Positions 8,641 to 20,599 of a stretch of 64,000 nucleotides of DNA are shown one piece after another. The translations under genes and the position numbers were made by a program. The notes under the pieces were generated by a model that saw only the letters and a program-made list of their open reading frames with translations, was not told where the DNA came from and made no database searches. Source of the stretch: Cornus controversa (Eukaryota > Streptophyta > Magnoliopsida > Cornales > Cornaceae); contig CM048846.1 in NCBI GenBank assembly GCA_026545225.1, forward strand, positions 57,106,270 to 57,170,269, read 5' to 3'. Within the stretch, counting starts at the first letter, position 1. Each line of letters begins with the position of its first letter.

Positions 8641-9706
8641 ATTTATTTTTAATCATCCCAAATCTACATAAACTGCAGTGATTCAAATAATCCACCTTCG
8701 AAGCAGCCGAAGAAAAATCGTTGTCCTTTTAGAATTAATAACGGATAAGATAACTTTTGCCATTCACCATTTTTACAAAACTGAACGTCACGTGAATTCT
8801 CTATTGTCATTTCTATTTCATGCCAATTCAATTTTTTAAATTATTTTTAATGATGTTACTCTATCTTGAGTCTAGGACTCTAGGGTATATCTTTTCAAAA
8901 CTAATTACAAATACGGTAATTTCCATTTTTTACTTTGATATTGTTGAAAAAATAGGCATCTAAGTCTAGTATTGGTTAAAAAGTAACGGTAATTTTCACT
9001 TTTCACCTTAATATTGTTGAAAAAATGGGCCTATAGGAGAAACTTCTAAAAACCTTTCTCATTATTTAAGTAAATCATGATCTAATAGAAAAGTAAGAAT
9101 TCCAAATATACCTCATCACAAATGGTATATTGTCCAGTAACTTAAGGTCCTTGTTTGATAACTTCTAACTCTTCCGGTCGAAACGTAAAAATTTGATAAT
9201 TGTACAAAACTTGTAATTTTATATTTTAAAATAAATTTTTAATTGTTATTTTATTTTATTTAAATGTTCTTATCTTTATATTTTATGTTCTATAGGGTTA
9301 ATTTCCAAATGAGAAGAAAACAACAACAAAAAAACTAAAAATAATATATATAGCCAAAGATGAACGTAAGAAAAATTATAAGAGATGTGGTATTCTCCAC
9401 AAACTACTCTACAAGAGCTCTTAAATTCAAAACGTTAGAAAATATTTTTTTACACAGTCACGTCAGCAGTCTAAAATTCAAATTGAAGATATGGAGATCA
9501 AATCTTAGAGATTCAATTCAAATTTTATATTTTAGATTTTACTTTTTAATTTTTGTATTTTAAATTTTCTTTTCCCACCTAAACAATTCTCCTCTAACTT
9601 CATAAATAGGAAGTCTTAGGAGTTGGTGAAGAACGAGTTAGAAAATTGCGGAGAAAAATTGTAGAAAAAATAGTGTATTCATTTTATTTAATCAATGAAG
9701 AATAAT
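8641..9706. other. AT-rich upstream region of the plastid-protein gene
   Basis: This presumably holds the promoter of the minus-strand exon. A diverged direct duplication is visible: CGGTAATTTCCA...TATTGTTGAAAAAAT near 8915-8957 recurs near 8985-9027. No TATA box could be chosen with confidence and no other gene was recognised. Confidence 0.4.
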
Positions 9707-10407
9707 TGTAAAGACCAAGTCATTTTAGATCGATTTTTTATTATTATTATTCTTATCATTCAACTACACAGAAATAATTTTAATATCTTTTAATGATGAA
9801 ATGGAAGTGAGGAAACTTGTTTTGAAGTTTGGGGAAGGTTTCGAACCATTTGGATTTTTGGGTCAGTGGGGCCCGGGACGCAGGTCCAGTGGGCTCAGAA
9901 AATCGGATATTTTTTCAAAAATAATTTTTTTTTTGGGCCATTTGAAATATTATAATAAGAATGAAATTGATTTCAGGACCGTAGGAGTTTTCAGAATCGA
10001 AAACGGATGTTGAGAAGATATGTTAAGTGACAAAGGGCAATCTGGTCTTTTAACACTTAAGATATTATGTGTATAAAGGGCTGAATAAATCAGAATTCTC
10101 TCCCTCTTAACCGAGTATCTCTCTCTCTTCTTTGTTCTCTTTCATTCCTCTTCTTATTTCCAAGATTTAAAGGCCTAGGAGGGATTTTCGAAAGTTGGCC
10201 AAAAAGGAAAGTGTGTTCTACGAGACAAAAGCTTTGATTTAATCAATGTAGAGTCCAATTTGGACAAGTTTGGTTTGGTGAGATTTGGGAAAAAAATTTA
10301 GAAACTCGTCTAAACCGAAGTAGGGATGTCTAACTTATGAATTCTTGAGTTTTTGTGAGTATGTTAAATATTTAGAGCATTCAACTAGATTTATATGTGA
10401 TTATATG

Positions 10408-10410
<3 letters not shown>

Positions 10411-10440
<30 letters not shown>
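10411..10440. repeat. (TG)n microsatellite
   Basis: About 14 TG units within the LTR of copy A. Confidence 0.9.
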
Positions 10441-12009
10441 GTTTACTTTTGCAATCAAGCACATATATATGTGATATTAACATAATTTGGCATAATAAAA
10501 TATGTAGTTCTATACTTGTATGATATATGTGAGAAATATGTGAGTATGCAAGGTGATTTTGTGCAAATTGATGTTTAAATGACACGTGAATGCATTATGT
10601 GACTTAAGTGTTCGATAAAATACCTAAGTGAGCATGATTTGATGTCGTAAAATGTTTTCTTACGTTCAATTAAGGTAAAAGCATGCTAAGTGGATTGTGA
10701 ATGCATATTGGCATAAGAGCATGTAGGAATGAGCATATATGAATGAAATGTTCATGCATGGCACGTGCATTGGGTGAGGGTGCATGTGGAAAAGTCGGTG
10801 TATGTTGGATGGCCCTGATATTGGAATCCTATTGTGAGAATGTTGGATAGCCCTGAGATTAGAAGCCTATGGTGAGAAAGTTAAATGTTTCTGATAATGG
10901 AATCCAAGTGCTAGGTAGTATGAGTGATACGGGAAGGTGCATGCCATGTTGCATAAATGTGGTTCACGACATGGTTGTTAGCATGTGGTTTATGCATAAT
11001 ATAATTATGTCGTGTTAACCTCAAGGTTTCAACCAAAGGTTATTTGGGTGATTTTGATGATAATAATCCATTGTAGTGTAGATATAATAAGTTTACTTGA
11101 GTGTGCATTTGACAAGGTATTAAATTATCTCAAGTATCTTAAAGGCTTTGGACTTCAAAGGGACTTACAAGAAGATATATGAAGCTATATGATCATAGAA
11201 CTAAAAAATCAAAAATCAAGATCAATGGTGAAGTTGAAGTAAAGACACATGATGAATGAACCTAAGAACTTAAAGATTTGAAGATCAAAAGACTTGGGTA
11301 GGCTAGTCTTGAGTGAGTGTGTGTATTTATTGTAAATTTACTTTGATGTACTCACATGAAAACTCTAGGACCAATGCATATCATTCATGTTAGGTTGACT
11401 CAAATTCCTATTGTGATTAGGTTTCTATTATAGAGTTGTATCTTATTAGGTAATTTCTTAGTAGGCAAGTATTGGTCTCAAGGAAGGAAAGTACTTGTTA
11501 GGCAAGTCTTAGGCTCTAAAGAATTGTAATCCTAGTCCACCAAGGAATTGGGTTATGGGCTCTATAAATAGTTACCTATGTTATAGGTTGAGATAAGTGA
11601 GAAGAAAAGACGCAATACTCTCATTATATTTGAGAGGTTACTCTCATTCTATTTGAGAGGTTACTCTCATTGTTTTAAGAAGGCAACTCTTGCGTAGAGG
11701 TAATACTCTCATTGCTTTTGAGAGGACACTTAGAGAGAGAATTATTGTTTAAAATTTGTGATTTCCTTTTGAGTGAGATTGGGTGTATAAGGGTTAAGGG
11801 TTGAGAATTGAGCATATTCTTGATACAATTCTTCAACTTGTATTGTTACAATTAATAAAGTTAAATCGAACTCTATGTGGACGTAGGTTTGTTTTGCCGA
11901 ATCACGTATAATTCTTTATGTGTTCTTACAAATTTCTTCGTGCTTGTTTACTTATCATCACATCGTAATATTTGGTGGTTCGTGATTGAGGGCTTATTTC
12001 TCAACAAAC

Positions 12010-12021
12010 TGGTATCAGAGC
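12010..12021 (+). other. Primer-binding site, initiator-Met tRNA
   Basis: TGGTATCAGAGC, a perfect match to the usual plant site, three bases after the 5' LTR end (CTCAACA). Confidence 0.9.
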
Positions 12022-12112
12022 TTCAAGGTACACACAAGGTGTTTGATAAAAGTCTTGTCTAGATTTTTATTCATAATACGGGTGTTGTTCGTCTTGGGCA
12101 CTTGTGACAATC

Positions 12113-12720
12113 ATGATCAATAATATTGCTACACAATATAAGGTGGAGAGATTTGATGGTAAGTGTAACTTCATTTTATGGCAAAGAAGAGTGAACGACA
12201 TTTTGGTTCAACAAGGCTTAGCGCAGGCGTTGAAAAGGAATGATGGAAAATCGTAAAAAATGTTAGTTGATGATTGGCAGGATATAGAGTCAAGGTATGT
12301 TAGCACTATTCGACTCTGTATTCAGGATGTTCTCACAATTTACAAAGGTAACACTCTTACTCAACATGAGTGATTTTTAGATTCACCCAAATTACGGTGT
12401 AATTTAATTTCCTTGAGCTAGTTGGACTCCATGGGCTTCAAGTGCTCCATTGCAGGGGGAGTCGTGAAAATCACCAAGGGCTACATGGTATTAATGCGAG
12501 GAGAATAGAGTGGAGGTTTGTATCGTCTAATGGGGAGTGCCAATGGCACTCAGACTTCAATTGTGGATAGAAAACGGGGTGCAATTGGTAACAAGATCTT
12601 GAGTCGTGGTTCATTTGATTTATCGAAGACACATGTTGCACATTTTTAGACAGACGTGGGTGAGATGGGAGTTCCTGCTTGGAGAACGGTTGCATCAAAG
12701 CCCCTTCTAAAGTCACTTGA
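12113..12720 (+). pseudogene. Copia gag / pre-integrase remnant of copy 1
   Basis: From the ATG the frame encodes a copia gag N-terminus (YKVERFDGKCNFILWQRRVN), then stops after about 45 codons. At about 12330 the sequence jumps to text that in copy 2 lies 600 bp further on (GGATGTTCTCACAATTT). A second jump at about 12380 removes the protease-like and upstream pre-integrase part. The remaining frame contains KCSIAGGVVKITKGYMVLM and GGLYRLMGSA. No enzyme domain survives, and stops are present. It is not translatable as a unit. Confidence 0.8.
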
Positions 12721-12885
12721 TAATGTTGACTTGATATAACTGCATATATACATTAGTCGTGTGGATCAAGGAGAGTATTATTTCATAGTTGATTCGGGTT
12801 ATGTAGCTGGAGTTTGAAAGGCAGATGGATCGTTTGTGGATTTGCAGACAAGAGTCTTGTGTATTGAAAACTTGTCAAAAATTTT

Positions 12886-12900
12886 GCCAAGGGGGAGATT
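12886..12900 (+). other. Polypurine tract
   Basis: GCCAAGGGGGAGATT lies immediately before the 3' LTR. The same tract precedes the 3' LTR of copy 2 at 61231. Confidence 0.8.
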
Positions 12901-13924
12901 TGTTAGGTTGGCTCAAATTTCTATTGTGATTAGATTTCTATTATATAGTTGTATCTTATTAGGTAATTTCTTAGTAGGCAAGTCTTAGTCTCAAGGAAGG
13001 AAAGTACTTGTTAGGCAAGTCTTGGGCTCTAAGGAATTGTAATCCTAGTCCACCAAAGAATTGGGTTTTGGGCTCTATAAATAGTTACTACTCTCATTGT
13101 ATTCGAGAGGTTACTTTTATTGTTTTAAGAAGGCAATTTTTGCATAGAGGTAATACTCTCATTGTTGTTGAGAAGACACTTAGGGAAAGAATTCTTGTTT
13201 AGAATTTGTGATTTCCTTTTGAGTGAGATTGGGTGTACAAGGGTTAAGGGTTGAGCGTACTCTTGATATAATTCTTCAACTTGTATTGTTACAATCTATA
13301 TAGTGAAATCGGGCTCTCCGTGGACTTAAGCTTGTTTTACCGAACCACGTATAATTCTTGGTGTGTCCTTGTAAATTTTTTCGTACTTGTTTACATATCA
13401 TCAATTCGTAATATTTGGTGGTTCGTGATTGGGAGCTTATTTCTCAACGATTCATATCATCCATAAGTCCTTAGAGCACAAGCAATAGGCCATGAACTTC
13501 ATTTATAACATCACGAGGCTTTTACTAAAGTTGAGTTAGTTCAAGCTTTTATAAACTTTGGAAGAACTCAATTATCAAGTCATAACTAGGACCATGTATT
13601 TCAATCATATCATTTAGAATAGTCTCTAGAAATTAGAGCAATACAACTTTGAACTTATATGTTTAAATCATGAAAAGACTTAGGTAATATTGAGATGATC
13701 TCCAATTGAGAATTTGTTGATTTGAGTTAGTTAAAACTTGTCATAACTTTTAAGGAGCTCACTTCCATATTAGGACCATGATGCATTTTCATACATATCA
13801 TCTATTGGTCATTATTCATTAAGAAATAAGTCTTAAAGCCTTAGGGACATGCTTCAAATACCAAACCTTTGTATAAGTCTTTTATGCACTTTGTTGAACA
13901 TCCTTTAAAGACATGTCCAATTTG

Positions 13925-14115
13925 AGCTTGCTGAAAACACATTTTAAGCCTACTGAAACTCATTTTGAGCTTGCTAAAAACTTACTTTGAGCAAGCTGAA
14001 AGTGCACTTTGAGGCTGCTAAAAATGGCAGTAGGAAACAGGTGTTTCTAGAGCACTTCTTTAGCAGATGGAAACACTATTTTTAGCCGACTGAAACACCA
14101 TTTTTAGCCTACTGA
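13925..14115. repeat. Diverged phrase repeats in the SIRE-like LTR
   Basis: At least seven imperfect units of the form 'tttgAGCYTGCTGAAAac / ttTAGCCTACTGAAA' follow one another at a spacing of 20-30 bp. Confidence 0.75.
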
Positions 14116-15347
14116 AAGTTGCTGGATCTGAATCTAACAGCTAGTTTGGTACATTTAATGCTTCCAACAATTATATTCTTCAAAGAATCTATATATATGT
14201 GTTTAGGCTAGTTTTAGTTGTGTGAGATAAGAGAGCAAAAAGAGAAACTCACCTTGTATGTGTATTTTACATGTATGAGAGTCTACCAGTACCCTTCATG
14301 ATTATATCTTGTTGGTAGAATTCACTTCTATGCTTAGATTTCATATTCTATAGAGGTAGAAACCACACATGAGCTTAATTCTTCATTTTTGTGATTATTC
14401 ATCATTCTGGAGTTGAGCTTTTATATTGATTCATCAATTGTAACTCTAGGTATGTGAGCTATCATTTGTATATCTATCCATTAAGGGATATTCTTTATTG
14501 TACTCTAACTCCTATTCATCCTATTTGAGAGAAACTCCAAGAGGTGCTTTTGGCAAAAGAAATTGCTTCATGGAAACTTATAAAGGTTCATTCTCTACCT
14601 TAAAAGGAGAATGATTGGGAAGCGCTCTCCGCCCTTTAAAGTGAGCAATGGTTCTCACTTAAGCCATCAAAAGTTGAAAAGAAGCCCAAGTTGGGCGCTT
14701 GGCAATGAAGTCTTGGTGAAGTGCTTACCGGAGCAAATAAGTCTAAGTGTTGGACTTGGCAATTATAAATGTTTGCTTTCCACCCTTAAGAGAAACTTCA
14801 TAGTGAAAACCTCAAGAGGAGCTCTTGAGGCATGAACGTAGGCCGGAGATGCCAAACCATGTAAATATCATGGTGTTACTTGGTTTGTATTTCTCTAACC
14901 TTTAACTCTTTTACTTAATAGCATTTTATATATTTAATTTCATTATACTTTACATATGAATGCTATGAGTTTATATGATTTAATTTTTATGAGGAGGATG
15001 GGATGAATACTTGGAGTATGTTGATTGATTGAGTACTTATTTGATTATCCATTTGTCAATAAAGTTGCATACCGTGTGTTTGATAAAATGTGTAATCAAC
15101 ATTTCCACACACTACAAGCATGATATGATGCACTTATATGATCATTGAAGTGCATAAGAGCCTTAAAGATAATGTATTTACATTTGCATTCTCACTTGTT
15201 GAATACATAAGCTCACCGAGTGTTTGACAAAAGTTTAAACAATATTACTTTTGTCAAAACAAGCCTAAATCGAAAAAGTTCCATTGTTTGCTTAGAGTCC
15301 CTATTCAACCTCCCCCCCTCTAGGGACAATTATTGGGTAACATGTGG

Positions 15348-16370
15348 TATGTGTATACTTTACGTGTTATTCATATAACCTTAGAAATTGTGCTCTAGGC
15401 ATTTCTATTGAGTATACAAGAGCTCTTATCATGTTATTATATAAACATTTTAGGTCATGGAAAGGAAGTAACCGAGTCTCACCAACCTTGAGTTGTGTTG
15501 TGGCATGGATGATTCTTTTGATTTCTTTTGTAAATGCATATCTAGAATGTGAATTTAAGTGCATTGTTCATATGTGTAATGAGATTACAATGGAAAAAAT
15601 GATGTATGATGGAAACTATGCCTTGAACATATATATTTCGAGTAATGGATGTATGTGTAAGAGCTCTCTTTTAAATTTTATCTCTTTTGGGTTCAAAGAT
15701 GAATGTATGATTTTCTTCGGGATTTGAATCCAACTTAGATTGATGTTCTTTGATGTCTCCTTCATTTATACATGTTATAAGAGGTGTTAGATGAATTTTG
15801 GGCACTTTATGGAGGTTGTAGGGCCAAAAATTAAAGAATTTGGATGCCAAACCAACAGGTTACGATACTTAGTTCGATACACCCTCAATTAATCGTAGCT
15901 TCTATTAATCTAAACCCCATTTTTGATTAATCGAACCTACTATTCATAGCAAAGTCAAAAATTAATCCAAACTTCGAATGGGCATAACTCATTCACTTTA
16001 AATTGGAATTGAGTGTGATTTTTTTAAAAAAATTGAGTATTTTTGAACCCTATATCTAATGGTGTATGTTTCGGTTTGAAATTCCAAACACACAAGAAGT
16101 TGAGTTCTGGAATTAAGGGGTTTATGAGTGAGAACAGGTTTAGCTTTCGTTAATTGTTTAGATTGGCAAACAATTAAGGGCCCGTGGATGGCAAATTATT
16201 TAAGACATGATTGGTGTTAATGCACTTGAGTATACTTCCAAAAATGTAAGACTAGAGATTTAGGTGGACGTGTCTTGGATAACAGTTTCGGGTAGGAAAT
16301 TGAGAGTGTGATGGTTAAGCTCTGTAGTGGTTACCTCGGTGGTCCAGAATAAGAACTAAGTGTGACAAGA
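15348..16370 (+). other. Right part of Tekay LTR A, no gene
   Basis: It contains the 'cgatac / aattaatcg / attaatcgaa' phrase zone (15855-15960) and ATTGAGTGTGATTTTTTT...ATTGAGTATTTTTG. The latter text also occurs in the LTR at 30596-33152, which establishes family identity. An earlier GTGTGACA followed by ATTGGTATCA at about 16354-16373 mimics an LTR end plus primer site. Confidence 0.6.
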
Positions 16371-16494
16371 TTGGTATCAACATGGTATTGTGAGGTAACG
16401 GAGGAGCGGCTTGATGGAAAATGTAACACCTCACCTCCGGAGTTTGGGTTGGGACCGGGGTATTTTAGTAACTCGAATTTTGGGGCATAACATC

Positions 16495-16507
16495 TTGGTA
16501 TCAGAGC
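16495..16507 (+). other. Primer-binding site of Tekay copy A
   Basis: TTGGTATCAGAGC, the initiator-Met type, two bases after the LTR end at 16492. It defines LTR A as a 5' LTR of a plus-strand element. Confidence 0.9.
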
Positions 16508-16825
16508 ACCTAGGTTTGAATACCTAAGGACGAAAGGTAAGGGGCAAACGGTGATTTGATTGATAGCTTATTGTCAGAGTTAGCTAGGTTTGTATACCTA
16601 GGGAGAGGCTGAATCTTATGTGGATTTGGAATGGTTAGAGTCTATGGGTTTGAAAACCTAAGGACATTGGGCAGATGTGACTTAGTCAATTTAAAACTTG
16701 AAGTGCACATGATATGTGGTTATTTGATAACATGTTTAAATCTTATGTGTAAATTGTTATGTAATAACATGTTTATGTGTTATGTGTTATGTGATAACAT
16801 GCTTACGTGATAACATGTTTATATG
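16508..16825 (+). other. 5' untranslated leader of Tekay copy A, truncated
   Basis: Repeated GGTTTGAATACCTAAGGAC-like phrases (16513, 16588, 16647) and a repeated TTATGTGATAACATG phrase. No gag follows. At about 16825 the sequence switches to minus-strand integrase of copy B. Confidence 0.65.
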
Positions 16826-16874
16826 TTTGTTTGATGCTCGGTCATCACTTGTTAACAAATGAGGCACCTCGCCA
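16826..16874 (-). pseudogene. Integrase zinc-finger end of Tekay copy B (left part)
   Basis: On the minus strand this continues the frame from 20201 across the solo LTR insertion: ITQFMARCLIC, a stop, then QVMTEHQ. It supplies the two Cys of the HHCC zinc-binding domain. The element is lost to the left of about 16826. Confidence 0.75.
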
Positions 16875-16879
16875 TAAAC

Positions 16880-19800
16880 TGTCAAGCCCCGATTTCCAGT
16901 TCTCCCAGAATCCGAGGGTGAACAGTGTTGTCATTTTATCACCTCACAACAATTCCATACAAGTGCGGAAGCTCAACACATACATACTCTTAATCATCAA
17001 TTTATGTCTCAACAATCTCATAATTCATATACAAGTTTTGCACAATGCATATACAATTACTCACATTTCTAATGTCCATGGACCCATATAAATACAAGTT
17101 ACATAAATGTAATTCCAATCTCACATCAATATAATCCACATGCCACATGCCGGCATGGATAGCCAAATATACAATTCATAACATTATATCCAAAGAGAAA
17201 TTCTAAAGTATTCTTTCAAATCACTCTAGCACTCTAAGCCTCATCCTCCGGTGATGCTTTATCTGAAAAATAATTTGTAAATAGGGGGTGAGCACCACTG
17301 TTGCCTAGTAGGAATGATCCACCCAACTCTACTCTAACTCAGGCAGTCATGCATGGATGCATATAAAATCATTACATTTCTACATGATAGATATCCATGT
17401 TTTTTACCCATAAACAATCACGTTTTTCAAATCATGCATGATGCTTCACATTTTAATGCATATACATATATATATCAAATTGGATAAGTCACAATTAATA
17501 TATATAACTCACACCACATAATTCGAAAATCAATTCAACTGAGGACTTCGCTTGTCACAATCCATAGTAAGGGTCGCTTTGGGACCACAAACTCTGCTCA
17601 CACTTTTCGGGCTACTAACCCCGGAAGCGACACCCGCTTGGCCAAGTTTTGGGTCTTGCACCCTAGAGTTCAATACCCTTATTAATTCTCACACATGCCC
17701 CAAAAATCTCGTTTTTCACATAGTGCACATAATCACATCAATGCACTTATCCACACAATACAATGCATTTTATCAAATCAATGCATTTTCCTTCTCAACT
17801 CAAGATTGTCACAATGTCATTCCCTTACTTCATGAAAATCATCATGCTTATGCATTTTCAGGAAAATCATATCTTTCATGCATAGCTCTACATTAAAAAT
17901 TATATTTTCATATTTTCATCAACTGAACACAATTTCAACAAAAGCATTCATAATCTCAATATCACATATGCAGCATATATAAGTCCTAACTAACATGTTA
18001 GACATATACATATGCATAAATCACATTTCTATGTACATATAAATACACAAGACCCTATCTCATGAAATCACAATCCTATCTTTCATGTCACAGATAAGAG
18101 ACCTATAGAATTAAAGTAAAGATGAGTCTAGCACCCCTACCTCAATTTGGAGTGAGAACTCCAAAAATCTCCAATTCTGATAAGGCTAAAAAGATCGCCT
18201 CCCACTGTTTTGCTGAAATTGTGTTACACGGCTACGCGTATCCAAGGTCTATGAAAAGTTCACATTTTAATCCAAGTCTTAAGCCCAACCCATCTTCAAG
18301 TCGATTGAACCAGCCCAATTAATTGCAAGCTTAACTCAAAACCCAATTTGATCCAATTCCATTTCAATTGCCAAGTCCATTTAACTAGGCAGCCCAATTT
18401 AATTGATCCAATTTATATCTCCAATTGGATCAAGAAAAGGGAACCCCATATTCAAGCCCAAACCGTCTCAACCCACTGTCCTTCCAAATCTATTTCACCA
18501 ATTCAAGTACCCCATAACTTGTCATGCTTAGCCATGTAAACAAACCCAATTAGATGCAAACTGGCAGCCCAAATTAATACTAAATTCAGTCCACTTCAAA
18601 CCCAAACACCATAAGGCCCAATTATTTCATCACAACAAACTAACCCAATATGACAGCCCATCTTTCTTCACCAATCCATGAAATCCTAATGATCAAACAC
18701 TTCATACACCTACATATATATATACTTATATATATACGCATATACTGACCTTCCTCACCAAATCAGTAGGCCTCCATAAACCACCACAACCTCAGCCCAT
18801 GCAAGCCCAATAACAGCCCAAAGAATCATCCAAAATAGTTCACCGAGAACCACTACGGCAGCCGGAAGTATCAACCACCATGCTCCTTCAACCGAACCAC
18901 CAAGCACCACCATCCTCACAGCCATGAGTCGCCATGCCCAAACCCACCGTCGGACCACCAAAATCAGCTGTATCCGCCATCACAGCCTCTCTCTCTCTAG
19001 CCATGAGTCGTCCTTTCATGCCGCAAGCCACCGTCGACAACCTTATCGCCATCACTCACCATCTTCTCTATCTAAGTTCCACCACCACCTCAGCCAAGGA
19101 GCTCCACCATGAGCCATATACAACCGATAAAAACGACCCTCAGCTGCACTAAGGAGAAGACCCATATGCCAGAACAGTCGCCGCCACTCACCGTCGCACC
19201 ATGGTCAAACCAAACCAGCCACCTGCCACCACCTACTGCCATAGCCGCCAGCCATGATACCACCTAGAGCCACACCTGAAGCCACCATGTACCTCCACGA
19301 GCTGCAGAAGTCGTCAGCCACGAACCAGCCGTAGACCCAGCCGAGAGACCCACTGCAACTGCTACCACAACCACCATTTTCGGCCACCGTCAGCCACCAC
19401 CACGACCTCTATGTACAGCCAACCAAACTCCACCGTCGAGCCCTCAATTTTCTTCCTCTCTCGGTTTCCTTCTCCTCTATTCCTCTCTAGTTCTCGGTTC
19501 TCTCTCTCATCTCTCTCTCTAGTTCTCGGTTCTTTCATTCTTTCTCTCTCTAAAACATCTATCTCTCTAACAGTCTTCTCTCTCTAGTTTTCTCTGTCTA
19601 AGAGTCTCGGTCTCCTCTCTCATTTTCCCTTCGATTCTCTTCTTTTCTTCTTCTGTTCTTATCTCTATCCATCAGTCGACCACTCAATCTTCTCTTCTTA
19701 TCTTCAGCTGATCACCCATGTGGGTCTTCTCTTATCACTTTTTTTTCTCCTTTGTTCCTATACCACATGAATTAACACATTATATACGTGTATATATATA

Positions 19801-20035
19801 TATATATATTTATAACATATATATATATAAATATCCTCCTCTCTGTAATATCTATAAAGATATAATTATATATATATATGTACATCCATTATATATATAT
19901 ATACCTCCATCAATACAATTATGTATATATATATATATCCATTATATATATATATATATATATTTCCATCAGTATATGATTATATATATATGTCCATTAT
20001 ATATATAATCATATATGCATTTGCTCCTCCATATA

Positions 20036-20070
<35 letters not shown>

Positions 20071-20195
20071 CATCACCTATATATATATATATATATATAT
20101 ATATTCGTACTTTCGAATTTAATTAATTCAAAAAAAAAAAATTTAATTTGGTCCAAAAGTAGTCCGGAACCGCTCAAAATATCCCAGTCCTTACA
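16880..20195 (-). mobile_element. Solo LTR, 3,316 bp, inserted in Tekay integrase
   Basis: In forward orientation it begins TGTCAAGCCCCG and ends CAGTCCTTACA, so on the minus strand it runs TGTAAGGACTG...CGGGGCTTGACA. TAAAC is perfectly duplicated at 16875-16879 and 20196-20200. The promoter side (19780-20110) is a dense cluster of (TA)n runs, followed by a CT-rich and then a CCACC-rich section (18760-19420). The open frames in the latter are a by-product of composition, not genes. It carries the GCTCACCCC...CAGATAA block at 17256-17294 shared with Tekay LTRs, so it is a related gypsy family. Confidence 0.9.
19784..20103. repeat. (TA)n-rich cluster in the solo LTR
   Basis: At least eight separate TA runs are interleaved with short phrases such as CCATTATATATA and CTCCATCA, near the transcription-start side of the LTR. 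Likely unstable. Confidence 0.85.
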
Positions 20196-20200
20196 TAAAC

Positions 20201-20580
20201 TGTGTGATGTCCTTTTTCATACCTTTCCACCAATATTGTCGGTGCAAATTATGGTACATTTTGGTATCACCAGGATGCATTACAAGTCTAGAGCTATGAA
20301 ACTCTCTAAGGACCTCATCCCTATAAGCCAATGGTACTACCATTTTTCCTTGAACCTCATGCCACCATCGGAATGTACACTCCAATTTTCAACCACCTTG
20401 CCACCCGAAATCCAAGTGTGATTGCTCTCCACTTCACTATCAAGTCCTTACTCCTCAACCACTCTACTTACAAGAGTAGGTTGTGTAATGAGTGTGAATA
20501 ATGTCGTCGGCTCACCATCCTCACTAAAGTACAATCCCATTTCTGAGATGTCTTCCATCATCTTCCACTATCTGATAATA
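20201..20580 (-). pseudogene. Integrase zinc-binding domain and linker of Tekay copy B
   Basis: Minus-strand reading from about 20385: MVVPLAYRDEVLREFHSS, RLVMHPGDTKMYHNLHRQYW, WKGMKKDITQFM. The His-His pair of the HHCC domain is in HSSRLVMH; the Cys pair lies beyond the solo LTR at 16826-16874. This domain precedes the catalytic core of retroviral-type integrases, which insert the cDNA into chromosomes. The catalytic D,D,E core of this copy is missing. The segment up to 20580 is the RNase H-integrase linker. Confidence 0.85.
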
Positions 20581-20599
20581 GTACTAGCTAAGGTACCAT

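Larger units (their letters stand above)
11388..13449 (+). mobile_element. Non-autonomous copia element, copy 1 (deleted polyprotein)
   Basis: 5' LTR 11388-12006 and 3' LTR 12901-13449 both start TGTTAGGTTG. A perfect 5-bp duplication, ATTCA, lies at 11383-11387 and 13450-13454. Each LTR has CTATAAATAGTTAC (TATA at 11563 and 13076). The internal part is only 894 bp and holds the start of gag, then a piece around the GAG-pre-integrase region, then the 3' untranslated end. Integrase, RT and RNase H are absent. The same outer deletion is present in the copy at 59008-61805; this copy has two extra internal deletions. Confidence 0.9.
11013..15342 (+). mobile_element. SIRE-like copia solo LTR inside the Tekay LTR
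   Basis: It starts TGTTAACC and ends GGGTAACA, giving inverted termini, with flanks TGTCG (11008-11012) and TGTGG (15343-15347) as an aged 5-bp duplication. The terminal text CCCTATTCAACCTCCCCCCCTCTAGGG (15299-15325) is typical of the 3' end of large copia LTRs. Minus the nested 2,062-bp copia element and its duplicated target site it is about 2.26 kb. A repeat zone of TGAGCTTGCTGAAAA-like phrases lies at 13925-14115. No internal region of its own remains. Confidence 0.75.
9707..16492 (+). mobile_element. Tekay/Del-like gypsy 5' LTR (copy A), split by a nested LTR
   Basis: It begins TGTAAAGACC, like the TGTAGAGACC starts of the other copies, and ends TGGGGCATAACA just before the primer-binding site at 16495. 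The family block 'GTAGGAGTTTTCAGAATCGA...AAACGG...AAGTGAC...GGTC' lies at 9979-10050, followed by TATAAAG (10072-10078) and a CT-rich leader. A 4,330-bp SIRE-like solo LTR, itself carrying a copia element, sits at 11013-15342; without it this LTR is about 2.45 kb, the same size as the other copies. Confidence 0.8.

Noticed and set aside
15344..15727. 127-codon open frame as a gene
   Set aside because: It lies in the right part of a Tekay LTR, has no family signature and is not shared with other copies.
18755..19387. Several open frames on both strands in the CCACC-rich section as genes
   Set aside because: They lie inside a solo LTR with clear ends and target duplication, overlap each other, and consist of Pro/His/Ser or Val/Gly-rich low-complexity sequence.
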